Positions 35,473 to 42,432 of a stretch of DNA of 42,432 bases are shown here, in pieces (position 1 is the stretch's first letter; the number at the start of each line of letters is the position of its first letter). The DNA comes from Actinomycetales bacterium (GTDB taxonomy: Bacteria > Actinomycetota > Actinomycetes > Actinomycetales > Dermatophilaceae), in assembly GCA_012515595.1 (NCBI GenBank), contig JAAYYA010000050.1, forward strand, positions 1 through 42,432. The letters are read 5' to 3'. The notes below the pieces were generated by a model that was given only the letters and a program-made list of their open reading frames with translations, had not been told where the DNA came from and did not search any database. The position numbers were made by a program, and so were the translations under genes.

Positions 35473-36057
35473 GTGCCCGAGATGTCCAGCCCGAGTCCGT
35501 CGACCGCCGGGCACGTCGACCCCGGACACACCGTGCTCGCGGTCCCGGTGCCGCCGCTGGAGGCGTTCGTCCGGGAGCGGACCGCCCACTACGACGCGGA
35601 CTACCTGGCGGCCGACCCGGACTTCGGCCAGGCCCACGTCACGGTCCTGGGGCCGTGGGTGCGCGAGCCCACTCCGGCCGACCTGGCCGTGATCGCGCAG
35701 ATCGCCGCCCGCACCGACCCGTTCGACTACGTGCTCGCCCGCACCGGGGTCTTCCCCAACGGGATCATCCACCTGCTGCCCGACCCGGACGGGCCCTTCC
35801 GGAGCCTCACCCGAGCGGTGGGAGACCGCTTCCCGGACCACCCGCCATACGACGGGCAGTTCCCCGACCCCGTGCCCCACGTGACGCTGGACGCCGTCGG
35901 TCCCGCGACGGACGAGCGCGCGGTGCGCATGATGCTCGGGCCCCGGATCCCGGTGGCGTGCCGCGCCGAGGCGGTGCAGCTGCAGTGGTGGCAGGCTGGG
36001 CGCTGCCACGTGCAGCGGACGTGGCGCCTCGGGATGAGCTCAGGAGGAGCGCGATGA
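35473..36057 (+). CDS. 2H phosphoesterase (2'-5' RNA ligase family)
   Basis: A 194-residue protein with two H-x-T motifs, AHVTVLGPW near residue 55 and PHVTLDAV near residue 135, the catalytic histidines of 2H phosphoesterases. The family includes 2'-5' RNA ligase and cyclic phosphodiesterases; the substrate cannot be told from sequence. Start may be GTG 35473 or ATG 35482. Its stop overlaps cobU (ATGA), so the two are translated together. Confidence 0.85.
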   Translation: MPEMSSPSPSTAGHVDPGHTVLAVPVPPLEAFVRERTAHYDADYLAADPDFGQAHVTVLGPWVREPTPADLAVIAQIAARTDPFDYVLARTGVFPNGIIHLLPDPDGPFRSLTRAVGDRFPDHPPYDGQFPDPVPHVTLDAVGPATDERAVRMMLGPRIPVACRAEAVQLQWWQAGRCHVQRTWRLGMSSGGAR

Positions 36058-36581
36058 GGATCCTGGTGACCGGTGGAGTCCGCTCCGGCAAGTCCCACCA
36101 CGCCGAGAGCCTGCTGCGGGAAGAGCCGTCGGTGAGCTACCTCGCGACCGGCCCGGACGAGGCGGCCGAGCCCGACCCCGACTGGGCACACCGGCTGGCC
36201 GTCCACCGAGCGCGGCGGCCGGCCACGTGGACCACGGTCGAGTCCTCCGACCCGGCGACCGCGCTCGCCGAGAGCACCGACGCGGTGCTCCTCGACTGCC
36301 TGGGCACCTGGCTGACCGCGCAGGTCGACCGGCAGGGGATGTGGGAAGAGCCGGTCGACGAGGTGACCTCGATGATGCGTCACGAGACCGCACGGCTGAC
36401 CGCGGCGCTGCAGCGTCCGCAGCTGACCGTGTTGGTGACCAACGAGGTCGGTCTGGGGGTGGTGCCCGAGCACCGGTCCGGGCGGCTGTTCCGCGACGTG
36501 CTGGGGGAGGTCAACCGCGAGGTCGCCGCCGCCTGCGACGAGGTCCACCTGGTCGTCGCGGGCCGGGTGCTCGTGCTCTGA
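36054..36581 (+). CDS. cobU: adenosylcobinamide kinase/adenosylcobinamide-phosphate guanylyltransferase
   Basis: A 175-residue bifunctional enzyme of late cobalamin synthesis that phosphorylates adenosylcobinamide and transfers GMP to it. The P-loop is GGVRSGKS at residues 7-14. The family segments LDCLGTWL near residue 81 and TNEVGLGVVPEH near residue 128 are present. It makes the substrate of CobS, encoded convergently downstream. No cobalamin riboswitch is visible upstream. Confidence 0.94.
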   Translation: MRILVTGGVRSGKSHHAESLLREEPSVSYLATGPDEAAEPDPDWAHRLAVHRARRPATWTTVESSDPATALAESTDAVLLDCLGTWLTAQVDRQGMWEEPVDEVTSMMRHETARLTAALQRPQLTVLVTNEVGLGVVPEHRSGRLFRDVLGEVNREVAAACDEVHLVVAGRVLVL

Positions 36582-36658
36582 ACGGCCGTATGCCGAGTGG
36601 TCGCCCGCGAGGACGCGCGCGGCTCAGGCGACGGCGAGCAGCGGGCCTCCCCGCGCCA

Positions 36659-36717
36659 TGCGACCAGATGGGCGCCGTGAGACGTCCAGGCACGCACTCA
36701 GCGCCCATCTGGTCGCA
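36659..36717. terminator. bidirectional hairpin between cobU and cobS
   Basis: TGCGACCAGATGGGCGC pairs perfectly with GCGCCCATCTGGTCGCA over 17 bp round a 25-base loop. It lies between two convergent stop codons and can serve both strands. Confidence 0.7.
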
Positions 36718-36754
36718 CGGCTTGCGAGCACCGCGACCTACGTCAGTGCCGGCG

Positions 36755-37513
36755 TCAGGCCACCGCGAGCAGCAGCACCGCCAGCGTGACCTCGACGCAC
36801 GCGCCGAGGACGTCCCCGGTCACGCCCCCGAGGCGGCGGACGGCCAGGGTGAGGCAGCCGGCCAGCGCGAGCGCGGCCAGGATCGGTGCCAGCAGGCCGC
36901 GGAGGTCGAAGCCGGGGAGCAGGGCGACCGCCCACACCACTGCGGCGGCCAGGAGCCCGACGGCGACCGCGCCCGCCGGGTGGACCGAGCCGGCGACGGT
37001 CGCGCCGAGCCCGTCCGGCCGGGCCGCGGGGACGCCCCGGGCGCAGGCGACCGGGAGCGCGGCGCGTGAGGCGACCACGACGGCGGCGGCGAGCCACGGC
37101 CCGTGGGCCACCGACACCAGGGAGGCCAGTCCGACGGCCTGGATCCCGAGGACGACGACGAGGGCCACCACGCCCGACGGCCCGGCGGTGCCGGAGCGCA
37201 TGACCGCCAGGGAGCGCTCCCGGTCAGTGGAGGCGGTGAGGCCGTCCACGGTGTCGGAGAGGCCGTCCAGGTGCAGCATCCGGGAGACCCAGGCCAGCAG
37301 GGCGACGCCGAGCAGGCCCACGGCGAGCGGGGCCAGCACCCCCTCCCGGCCCAGCGCGACCAGGGCGGTCACACCGCCCGCGGCGGGCAGCGCCGTCAGC
37401 GGGGCGAGCAGCATGGCCGTGCCGGCGGTGGCGCGGTCGATCGTGGCAGGCGGGCGCACCGGGATGCGGGTCAGGGTGCCCAGGGCCAGGCGCCACCCGT
37501 CGGCCAGGCTCAC
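36755..37513 (-). CDS. cobS: adenosylcobinamide-GDP ribazoletransferase
   Basis: A 252-residue integral membrane enzyme, with about six hydrophobic segments, that joins adenosylcobinamide-GDP to alpha-ribazole to give adenosylcobalamin. The acidic metal-binding motif HLDGLSDTVDGL is near residue 80. The GTG start overlaps the cobT stop (GTGA). It uses the products of CobU and CobT, both encoded here. Confidence 0.93.
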   Translation of the reverse strand: MSLADGWRLALGTLTRIPVRPPATIDRATAGTAMLLAPLTALPAAGGVTALVALGREGVLAPLAVGLLGVALLAWVSRMLHLDGLSDTVDGLTASTDRERSLAVMRSGTAGPSGVVALVVVLGIQAVGLASLVSVAHGPWLAAAVVVASRAALPVACARGVPAARPDGLGATVAGSVHPAGAVAVGLLAAAVVWAVALLPGFDLRGLLAPILAALALAGCLTLAVRRLGGVTGDVLGACVEVTLAVLLLAVA

Positions 37514-38547
37514 CCGAGCTCCTCCAGCAGCGCGACGTCCCGCAGCAGGGCGGCCGCGCCGCGCAGCAGCGGCACGGCGGCCACGGCACCCGACCCCTCG
37601 CCGAGGCGCATCCCGAGGTCCAGCAGCGGCGACAGCCCGAGGGCCTCCAGGGCCAGTGCCTGGCCCGGCTCGGGGGAGCGGTGACCGGCCGCGAACCAGG
37701 CGGCCGTACCCGGGGCCAGCCGCTCGGCATACAGCCCGCAGGTCACCCCCAAGAGACCGTCGAGCAGGGCGGGGGTGCCGGCGCCGGCGGCGGTGACCAG
37801 GAAGGACGTGGCGGCGACCAGGTCGGCGCTGCCCAGCCCGCGCAGCGCCTCGGCGGGGTCCGCGGCGCGGGGGCCGAGGCGGGTGAGGGCCCGTTCGACG
37901 ACGGCGGTCTTGCGCGCCAGGCCTGGGTCGTCGACGCCCGTGCCGCGGCCGGTGACCTGCGCGGCGGACAGGCCGAGCGCCGCCGCCACCAGCGCGGCCG
38001 CGGGTGTGGTGTTGCCGATGCCCATGTCGCCGGTGACCAGCAGGTCGCCCCCGGCGGCGAGCTCCTCCCGGGCGGCGGCCTCCCCGGCAGCCCAGGCCTC
38101 GGCATACTCCCGCTCGGTGAGGGCGTCCGCCTTGTGGATCGGCGCGCTGCCGCGGTGCACCTTGTGCCGCTGGACCTCGGACCTCAGGTCATCGGGAAGG
38201 TCTGCGAACTCGTCGGTGCAGCCCAGGTCGAGGACCCGGACGTGCACGCCGTGGGCCCGGGCCAGGGCGTTGACCCCGGCCCGGCCGGTCAGGAAGGTGC
38301 GCACCATGGCGCCGGTGATATCCGGCGGGAAGGCGGAGACGCCGTGGCCCGCGACTCCGTGGTCGCCGGCGAAGATGACCAGTCGGACGGAGGCCGGCGG
38401 CGCCGGCGGGACCACTCCCTGGACGGCGCTGAGCCAGACCGCGGCCTCCCCGAGCCGGCCCAGGGCACCGGGCGGTGTCGCGAGGGCGGCGAGCCGCCGG
38501 GTGGCCCGCTCGCGGGCGGCGGCCGAGGGCGCGGGGACGGCGGGGAT
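37510..38547 (-). CDS. cobT: nicotinate-nucleotide-dimethylbenzimidazole phosphoribosyltransferase, probable ATC start
   Basis: CobT makes alpha-ribazole phosphate for cobalamin. FAGDHGVAGHG, GDMGIGNTTPAAA and RLGEGSGA, with the catalytic Glu, are clear. The track start (GTG 38415, 301 residues) cuts off the conserved PPGALGRLGEAAVWL, which is coded in frame upstream. From there back to the TAG that ends the DinB gene there is no ATG, GTG or TTG in frame. ATC 38547, five bases after GAGGAG, gives 345 residues, the family's normal length. GTGA overlaps cobS. Product certain; start inferred. Confidence 0.88.
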   Translation of the reverse strand: MPAVPAPSAAARERATRRLAALATPPGALGRLGEAAVWLSAVQGVVPPAPPASVRLVIFAGDHGVAGHGVSAFPPDITGAMVRTFLTGRAGVNALARAHGVHVRVLDLGCTDEFADLPDDLRSEVQRHKVHRGSAPIHKADALTEREYAEAWAAGEAAAREELAAGGDLLVTGDMGIGNTTPAAALVAAALGLSAAQVTGRGTGVDDPGLARKTAVVERALTRLGPRAADPAEALRGLGSADLVAATSFLVTAAGAGTPALLDGLLGVTCGLYAERLAPGTAAWFAAGHRSPEPGQALALEALGLSPLLDLGMRLGEGSGAVAAVPLLRGAAALLRDVALLEELG

Positions 38548-38604
38548 GACGGCTCCTCGGGGAGGGGGTCGGGGGCCGTCCCAGGGTACGGCCCCCTCGA
38601 CCGC

Positions 38605-39195
38605 CTAGGACACCGGACGCCACCCCGGCGGCGGGTCCTCGCCGACCAACCCGTCCACGGCCTCCCGGAGCAGGTCCGCGTGACCGGTGTGACGTCCATA
38701 CTCCTCGACGAGGTCGCAGACCAGGCGGCGCAGGCTCGCGTGGTGGCCGCGGTCGTCGGTGATCGCCGCCGGCTGGTCGAGCCCGCCGTCCTCGAGGGCG
38801 TCGGTGAGCCGCTGCCGCGCCCGGGTGACCTTACTGTCGTAGAGGGCGTAGAGGGTGGCCGGCGAGTCATCCGCGGCCGTCGTGAACTCCCAGTCCGGGT
38901 CCAGGTCGAAGACCGCCGGGTCCCAGGGCCCGCCGGGCGAGTCGCCGCTCAGCTTGAGGAAGAAGGTGTGGTCCTCCACGAGCGCCAGGTGCTTGAGGAG
39001 GCCGCCCAGGGTCAGCGCGGACGCGCCGACGCGGGCGGTCAGCCCGGCGTGGTCCAGCCCGTCGGTCTTCCAGCGGAAGGTGTGGCGCAGCCGCTCCAGC
39101 ATGCCGAGCAGGTGCTCCACGTCGGTGCCCGACAGGGGCGGCTCCCACGGGGTGGCCTCGGAGCCGTGCACGGGGTCGGTCGTCTGATCGGTCAT
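38605..39195 (-). CDS. DinB/DUF664 family protein
   Basis: A 196-residue four-helix protein. Metal-site histidines fit the family pattern in LLKHLALVEDHTFF near residue 75 and EYGRHTGHADLLREA near residue 170. DinB-like proteins include thiol-dependent transferases using mycothiol or bacillithiol; the substrate here is unknown. It is divergent from the WYL regulator. Its TAG stop is in frame with the downstream cobT reading frame. Confidence 0.87.
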   Translation of the reverse strand: MTDQTTDPVHGSEATPWEPPLSGTDVEHLLGMLERLRHTFRWKTDGLDHAGLTARVGASALTLGGLLKHLALVEDHTFFLKLSGDSPGGPWDPAVFDLDPDWEFTTAADDSPATLYALYDSKVTRARQRLTDALEDGGLDQPAAITDDRGHHASLRRLVCDLVEEYGRHTGHADLLREAVDGLVGEDPPPGWRPVS

Positions 39196-39244
39196 GGTGT
39201 GCCTCCTGTGATCGGCCCGTGGTCCGGGTCCCTCGTTGACCGTA

Positions 39245-39264
39245 GAATCGGTCCCGGACGATTC
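39245..39264. promoter_or_regulatory. inverted repeat GAATCG-N8-CGATTC in the DinB/WYL divergent region
   Basis: A 20-bp inverted repeat, with GTCC-C-GGAC at its centre, lies 21 bases before the WYL regulator start. A TTGACC at 39236 would have its -10 at the right arm, so binding could block the promoter. Confidence 0.5.
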
Positions 39265-39285
39265 GGGGTAGGGACAGGAGTCGCG

Positions 39286-40242
39286 ATGCGATCCGAGGTG
39301 AGCCCGACCGCCCGGGCCCTGCTGGCCCTGGAGCTGATCCAGACCCGGCCCGGCATCACCGCCGACCAGCTGGCCGAGCGGCTCGGCGTCACGCCCCGCG
39401 CGGCCCGCCGCTACGTGGCGATCCTGCGCGAGGCGGAGATCCCGATCGTGTCCACGAGCGGGCCCTTCGGCGGCTACCGACCGGGCCGCGGGATCCGGCT
39501 GCCCCCGCTGACCTTCAGCCAGGGCGAGGCGCTGGCACTGGTCATGGCCGTGCTCGACGGTCACCACGACGCGGCCGACCCCTCCGACACGGCGGGGTCG
39601 GCGCTGGGCAAGATCCTGCGCGCCCTGCCCGAGGCGGTGGCCGCCCAGGCGGGCGCGGTCCGACTCACGGCGGCCTCGACGCCCGACCGCGGCGCCGCCA
39701 GGCCCGACCCGGTGATGACGGCGACCCTCGTGGCGGCCTGCGCCGACCGGGTGGTGACCGAGATCGGCTACCGCTCCGAGGCGGGCAACGAGTGGACCTC
39801 CCTGGTCGAGCCGTGGGCGGTCGTGGTGCGCCACGGCCGGTGGTACCTGCTGTGCCGCGCCGTCGACCGGGACGCCGTGCGCACCTACCGCGTGGACCGG
39901 ATCACCGCGGCCACGCCGGGCAGCGCCACCTTCGACCCCCCGCCGGACCTGGATCCGGTGGCCGAGCTCGAGACCCACCTCGGCACCGGCTGGGAGTTCC
40001 CCACCGAGGTCCTCATCGAGGGACCGCTGGAGATGTGCCGGCGGGTGCTGCCGGCGCCGGCGGGGAGGCTCACCGCCGTGGACGAGCGGACCACCCGCCT
40101 GGTCGGCAGCACCAGCAACCTCTACTCGTATGCCGAGTGGCTGGCTCGTCTGTCCGTCCCGTTCCGCATCGTGGAGGGACCGGAGCTGCGCACGGTCGTC
40201 CGGGAGCTGGCGGAGCGGATGACCGCGGCGGTCGACGGCTGA
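39286..40242 (+). CDS. WYL-domain transcriptional regulator (YafY-like)
   Basis: A 318-residue regulator with an N-terminal winged helix-turn-helix (TADQLAERLGVTPRAARRYVAIL, about residues 23-47) and a central WYL domain (WYLLCRAVDRDAVRTYRVDRI near residue 186) with a C-terminal extension. WYL proteins sense nucleic-acid or small ligands. I start at ATG 39286 with ACAGGAG upstream. It is divergent from the DinB gene across 90 bp, which it may control. Confidence 0.9.
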   Translation: MRSEVSPTARALLALELIQTRPGITADQLAERLGVTPRAARRYVAILREAEIPIVSTSGPFGGYRPGRGIRLPPLTFSQGEALALVMAVLDGHHDAADPSDTAGSALGKILRALPEAVAAQAGAVRLTAASTPDRGAARPDPVMTATLVAACADRVVTEIGYRSEAGNEWTSLVEPWAVVVRHGRWYLLCRAVDRDAVRTYRVDRITAATPGSATFDPPPDLDPVAELETHLGTGWEFPTEVLIEGPLEMCRRVLPAPAGRLTAVDERTTRLVGSTSNLYSYAEWLARLSVPFRIVEGPELRTVVRELAERMTAAVDG

Positions 40243-40289
40243 GGGCCATCTCGGTTGCCCCGCGCCCCGGCGGCATCGACGATGGGGTG

Positions 40290-40700
40290 ATGACCTCCTT
40301 CATCTCGCACACGTCGGTCGACTGCACGGACGCCTACGCGCTCTCCACGTGGTGGAAAGGCGTGCTCGGCTACACCGACCTGCCGGACGACCCCAACGAG
40401 CCGGGCCACGAGGAGTGCCTGATCCAGGACCCCGGGACCGGACACCAGCTGCTCTTCATCGAGGTGCCGGACCCGACCCCGGGCAAGAACAAGGTCCACT
40501 TCGACCTGCGACCGCGGGACCTGACCCAGCAGGAGGAGGTCGACCGGCTCCTGGGGCACGGTGCGGCGTTGTCGACCGACCACCGGGGGATCTACGGCGA
40601 GGGCACGGGGTGGGTGACGCTCGCGGACCCCGAGGGCAACCTCTTCTGCGTGCTGAAGTCCGAGGCCGAGCGGGCCGCGGCGCGGGCGCAGGACTCCTGA
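40290..40700 (+). CDS. VOC family protein (glyoxalase-like)
   Basis: A 136-residue vicinal-oxygen-chelate protein: paired beta-alpha-beta units with HTSVDCTDAYAL at the start, KNKVHFDLRPRD in the middle and LADPEGNLFCVL near the end, typical of glyoxalase-like proteins. I start at ATG 40290, 47 bases after the WYL gene. Reaction unknown. Its stop overlaps the next gene as CTGA. Confidence 0.87.
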   Translation: MTSFISHTSVDCTDAYALSTWWKGVLGYTDLPDDPNEPGHEECLIQDPGTGHQLLFIEVPDPTPGKNKVHFDLRPRDLTQQEEVDRLLGHGAALSTDHRGIYGEGTGWVTLADPEGNLFCVLKSEAERAAARAQDS

Positions 40701-41131
40701 GCGCCTTCGAGTTTCGCCACGCCTGGTCCCTGACGGCGGACCGGGCAAGGGTGTTCGCGGTGCTCGCGGACCTGGGTGACTACCCGAGCTGGTGGCCCCA
40801 GGTGCGGTCCGTGGTGCGCATCGACGACGACGCGGCCGAGGTGGTGGTGCGCAGCGTCCTGCCCTACACCCTGCGGCTCGTGCTGACCCGTGAGGTCGAG
40901 GACGAGGCCAATGGCCTGCTGCGGGTGGGGATCGGCGGTGACCTGTGCGGCTGGTCGCAGTGGGTCGTGCGCGACGACGGCCCGACGGTGGCCGAGTTCA
41001 CCGAGGAGGTCGAGGTGGCCGGCGCCCTGGGTGCGGTCGCCCGCCCCGGTGCCCGCCTGATGCGGGCGAACCATCGCGCCATGATGCACGGGGGCGAGCG
41101 GGGTCTGGCCCGCCATCTGGGGGCCGACTAG
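40697..41131 (+). CDS. SRPBCC family protein, probable CTG start
   Basis: A 144-residue polyketide-cyclase/START-like protein. The family pattern begins at SAFEFRHAWSLTADRARVFAVLADLGDYPSWWPQV. The next in-frame GTG would remove the first strand, and in-frame upstream starts lie deep in the VOC gene. CTG 40697 gives the expected N-terminus, shares the TGA stop in the NTGA overlap used all over this window, and has AGGA close upstream. Ligand unknown; probably a small lipid or aromatic. Confidence 0.82.
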   Translation: MSAFEFRHAWSLTADRARVFAVLADLGDYPSWWPQVRSVVRIDDDAAEVVVRSVLPYTLRLVLTREVEDEANGLLRVGIGGDLCGWSQWVVRDDGPTVAEFTEEVEVAGALGAVARPGARLMRANHRAMMHGGERGLARHLGAD

Positions 41132-41144
41132 TGCAGGACTAGTC
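41126..41144. terminator. small hairpin holding both convergent stop codons
   Basis: GACTAGT and ACTAGTC form a 7-bp stem round five bases. The TAG stops of both convergent genes lie within it. Confidence 0.45.
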
Positions 41145-41372
41145 AGCGCGGCGCCGGTTGCGCGGGTGCTGTCGGGCGACGCGCTCGTTCCCCCGGCGGT
41201 AGTTGCCGGTGACCCGCGCCATGAGCAGCTGGTCGTCCCCGAAGGCCACGTCCTCGAGGAAGTCGGCGGCCCGCCTCCCGCGCAGCGTCGTCGCCAGGAC
41301 CCCGTGGTGCCGGATGCGGACCTCCCCGGCCGCGCTCACGGCATACTCGAATCCCTCTGGCACGTGCCCCAT
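41139..41372 (-). CDS. small conserved-looking hypothetical protein
   Basis: A 77-residue basic protein from ATG 41372. The sequence GFEYAVSAAGEVRIRHHGVLATTLRG followed by FLEDVAFGDDQLLMARVTGNYRRGNER looks like a real small soluble protein with a basic tail, as seen beside universal stress genes in related actinobacteria (recollection). The track's longer ORF is an antisense shadow of the usp gene. Function unknown. Confidence 0.7.
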   Translation of the reverse strand: MGHVPEGFEYAVSAAGEVRIRHHGVLATTLRGRRAADFLEDVAFGDDQLLMARVTGNYRRGNERVARQHPRNRRRAD

Positions 41373-41460
41373 GGACCCAGCCTGACGCAGGGAGGGGCGT
41401 GGGTGCCACCCCTTTGCGCGTGCGACATACTGGACACCCAGCGCAACGGAGGTGGGCGAG

Positions 41461-42345
41461 ATGTCCAAGGGACACGTGGTCGTGGGTGTGGACGTGCCGG
41501 AGACCAGCGGCGATGCGGTCAAGTGGGCCGCCCGGACCGCGCAGGTGCACGGGGTGCCGCTCACGATGGTGCACGCCGTCGAGGGGGTCGCAGGACTGCC
41601 GACAGGTGTCGTGGGGGCGGAGGACACCACGACCCGGGACCTGCTCCAGGCCACCACGGAGGCCGAGACGACCCTGGACCACGCCGTGGCGGCGGTGCGC
41701 GAGGAGTTCCCCGACCTCGCAGTCAACCCGGTCGAGATCGTGGGGGACAACGTCAAGTCCCTCCTGGCCCACCAGGAGGACGCGCTGCTGGTCGTTGGCA
41801 CGGGCCGGCGCAACTCCCTGTCCGAGCTCATCCTCGGATCCACCTCGCTCGGCGTGGCGATGCACGCGTCCAGCCCGGTGGCCGTCGTGCCCCCCGGCAG
41901 CAGCGGCCAGGAGGTCCGCGGCGTGATCTCGGTCGCGGTGGACGGCAGCGCCGACAGCGCGGTGGCCGCGCGGATCGCCTGCCAGGAGGCGCGGGTCCGC
42001 GGTGCGAAGGTCGTCGCGATCAACACCTGGGGCCTGGAGGTGGTCGACGGGTTCGTGGTCACCGAGTCGGACCAGGAGCAGTTCGCCGCGATCCAGCAGC
42101 GCCAGGCTGACCTGGTGGAGCGGACCCTGGCGGGCGCCCGGCGGGACTACCCCGACGTCGAGATCGAGGTCCAGGTGGTGCACGGGCGGGTGATCGCGAC
42201 CCTCGTCGACTGGGCGGCCCGCTCCGACCTGCTCGTGATGGGCAGCCGTGGCCTTGGCGGGTTCTCGGGCAAGCTGCTCGGCTCGGTGAGCCAGCGCGTG
42301 CTGCGCCAGTCGACCTGCCCGGTGATGATCGCCAAGTCCAGCTGA
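41461..42345 (+). CDS. universal stress protein with two UspA domains
   Basis: A 294-residue protein of two tandem UspA domains. Each has the ATP-binding G-x2-G-x9-G-(S/T) type motif: GTGRRNSLSELILGSTS near residue 113 and GSRGLGGFSGKLLGSVS near residue 261. Such proteins respond to hypoxia, starvation or dormancy in actinobacteria (family knowledge). I start at ATG 41461 with GGAGG eight bases upstream. It is divergent from the small gene at 41139. A 32-bp repeat array begins 15 bases after the stop. Confidence 0.93.
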   Translation: MSKGHVVVGVDVPETSGDAVKWAARTAQVHGVPLTMVHAVEGVAGLPTGVVGAEDTTTRDLLQATTEAETTLDHAVAAVREEFPDLAVNPVEIVGDNVKSLLAHQEDALLVVGTGRRNSLSELILGSTSLGVAMHASSPVAVVPPGSSGQEVRGVISVAVDGSADSAVAARIACQEARVRGAKVVAINTWGLEVVDGFVVTESDQEQFAAIQQRQADLVERTLAGARRDYPDVEIEVQVVHGRVIATLVDWAARSDLLVMGSRGLGGFSGKLLGSVSQRVLRQSTCPVMIAKSS

Positions 42346-42359
42346 CCGCCCCTTTCCCG

Positions 42360-42432
42360 ACCGGGCGCGCCGTGTGGCGCTCTCAGACCCCACCGGGCGC
42401 GCGGGGTGGCGCTCTCAGACCTGACCGGGCGC
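42360..42432 (+). repeat. 32-bp-period tandem repeat, family A (right end)
   Basis: The core ACCGGGCGCG starts at 42360, 42392 and 42424 (the last cut by the window end), exactly 32 bp apart. It is the reverse complement of the core at 1-77. Relative to the upstream gene both arrays have the same sense, 15-17 bases after the stop. Confidence 0.85.

Noticed and set aside
36582-37510. Cobalamin riboswitch near the cob genes
   Set aside because: No B12-box-like sequence was seen upstream of cobU or cobT; the only structure is the convergent hairpin.

Overview
This is a GC-rich window (roughly 70% or more by eye) from an actinomycete chromosome. Class I fumarase, LpqY/SugABC-type trehalose uptake, class II FBPase, DUF4245, DUF2804, YchF, WYL regulators and short-leader genes fit Micrococcales, most likely Intrasporangiaceae/Ornithinimicrobiaceae (family-level inference, moderate confidence). 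I see no rRNA, tRNA, prophage, insertion sequence or CRISPR. Nearly all of it is ordinary chromosomal content; the unusual signals are in intergenic DNA, in start codons and in one over-represented word.

Layout. 94-2333 (-): fumarase class I and beta-carbonic anhydrase, coupled by TAATG. 2512-6897 (+): four-gene ABC sugar importer resembling LpqY-SugA-SugB-SugC. 6905-8897 (-): class II fructose-1,6-bisphosphatase and a PfkB sugar kinase. 8970-9560 (+): membrane-anchored DUF4245 protein. 9561-10019: a repeat island holding three unrelated repeat families. 10020-15374 (-): DUF885 peptidase, DUF2804, xseA, an ankyrin-repeat gene, xseB and a GNAT acetyltransferase in one line of transcription. 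15546-19640 (+): secreted subtilase, a helix-turn-helix regulator and a small unknown gene. 19671-23348 (+): ispH, then a polar amino-acid ABC transporter behind a good sigma70-type promoter. 23315-25568 (-): rmuC and an acidic lipoprotein. 25734-28123: ychF, yjdM, a Phd/PIN toxin-antitoxin pair and a frameshifted gene. 28310-31153 (+): RpiB-type isomerase, a cytochrome b-molybdopterin fusion protein with a small partner, and a DUF2798 protein. 31129-31833 (-): YhhN-type membrane protein. 31899-34537 (+): flavin oxidoreductase coupled to a GH13 trehalose synthase-like enzyme. 34814-35413 (-): GNAT. 35473-36581 (+): 2H phosphoesterase coupled to cobU. 36755-39195 (-): DinB-like, cobT, cobS. 39286-41131 (+): WYL regulator, VOC and SRPBCC proteins. 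41139-42345: a small unknown gene and a double-domain universal stress protein.

How the genes work together. Carbon metabolism is the main theme: disaccharide import, a gluconeogenic phosphatase and sugar kinase, a GH13 alpha-glucan/trehalose enzyme, a pentose/tetrose-phosphate isomerase and fumarase. A second theme is late cobalamin assembly (CobU, CobS, CobT). Genes are tightly packed; at least nine junctions use a 4-base NTGA overlap.

Most noteworthy. (1) The word GTATGCCG occurs at least 17 times on the two strands and is followed by A or T every time, often at the cost of rare codons. (2) Tandem repeats with an exact 32-bp period lie just downstream of four stop codons, in two sequence families. 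(3) cobT lacks any canonical start codon covering its conserved N-terminus; an ATC behind a Shine-Dalgarno sequence is the best candidate. (4) An SRPBCC gene appears to start with CTG in a CTGA overlap. All of these were read by eye and can be tested by simple genome-wide computation.
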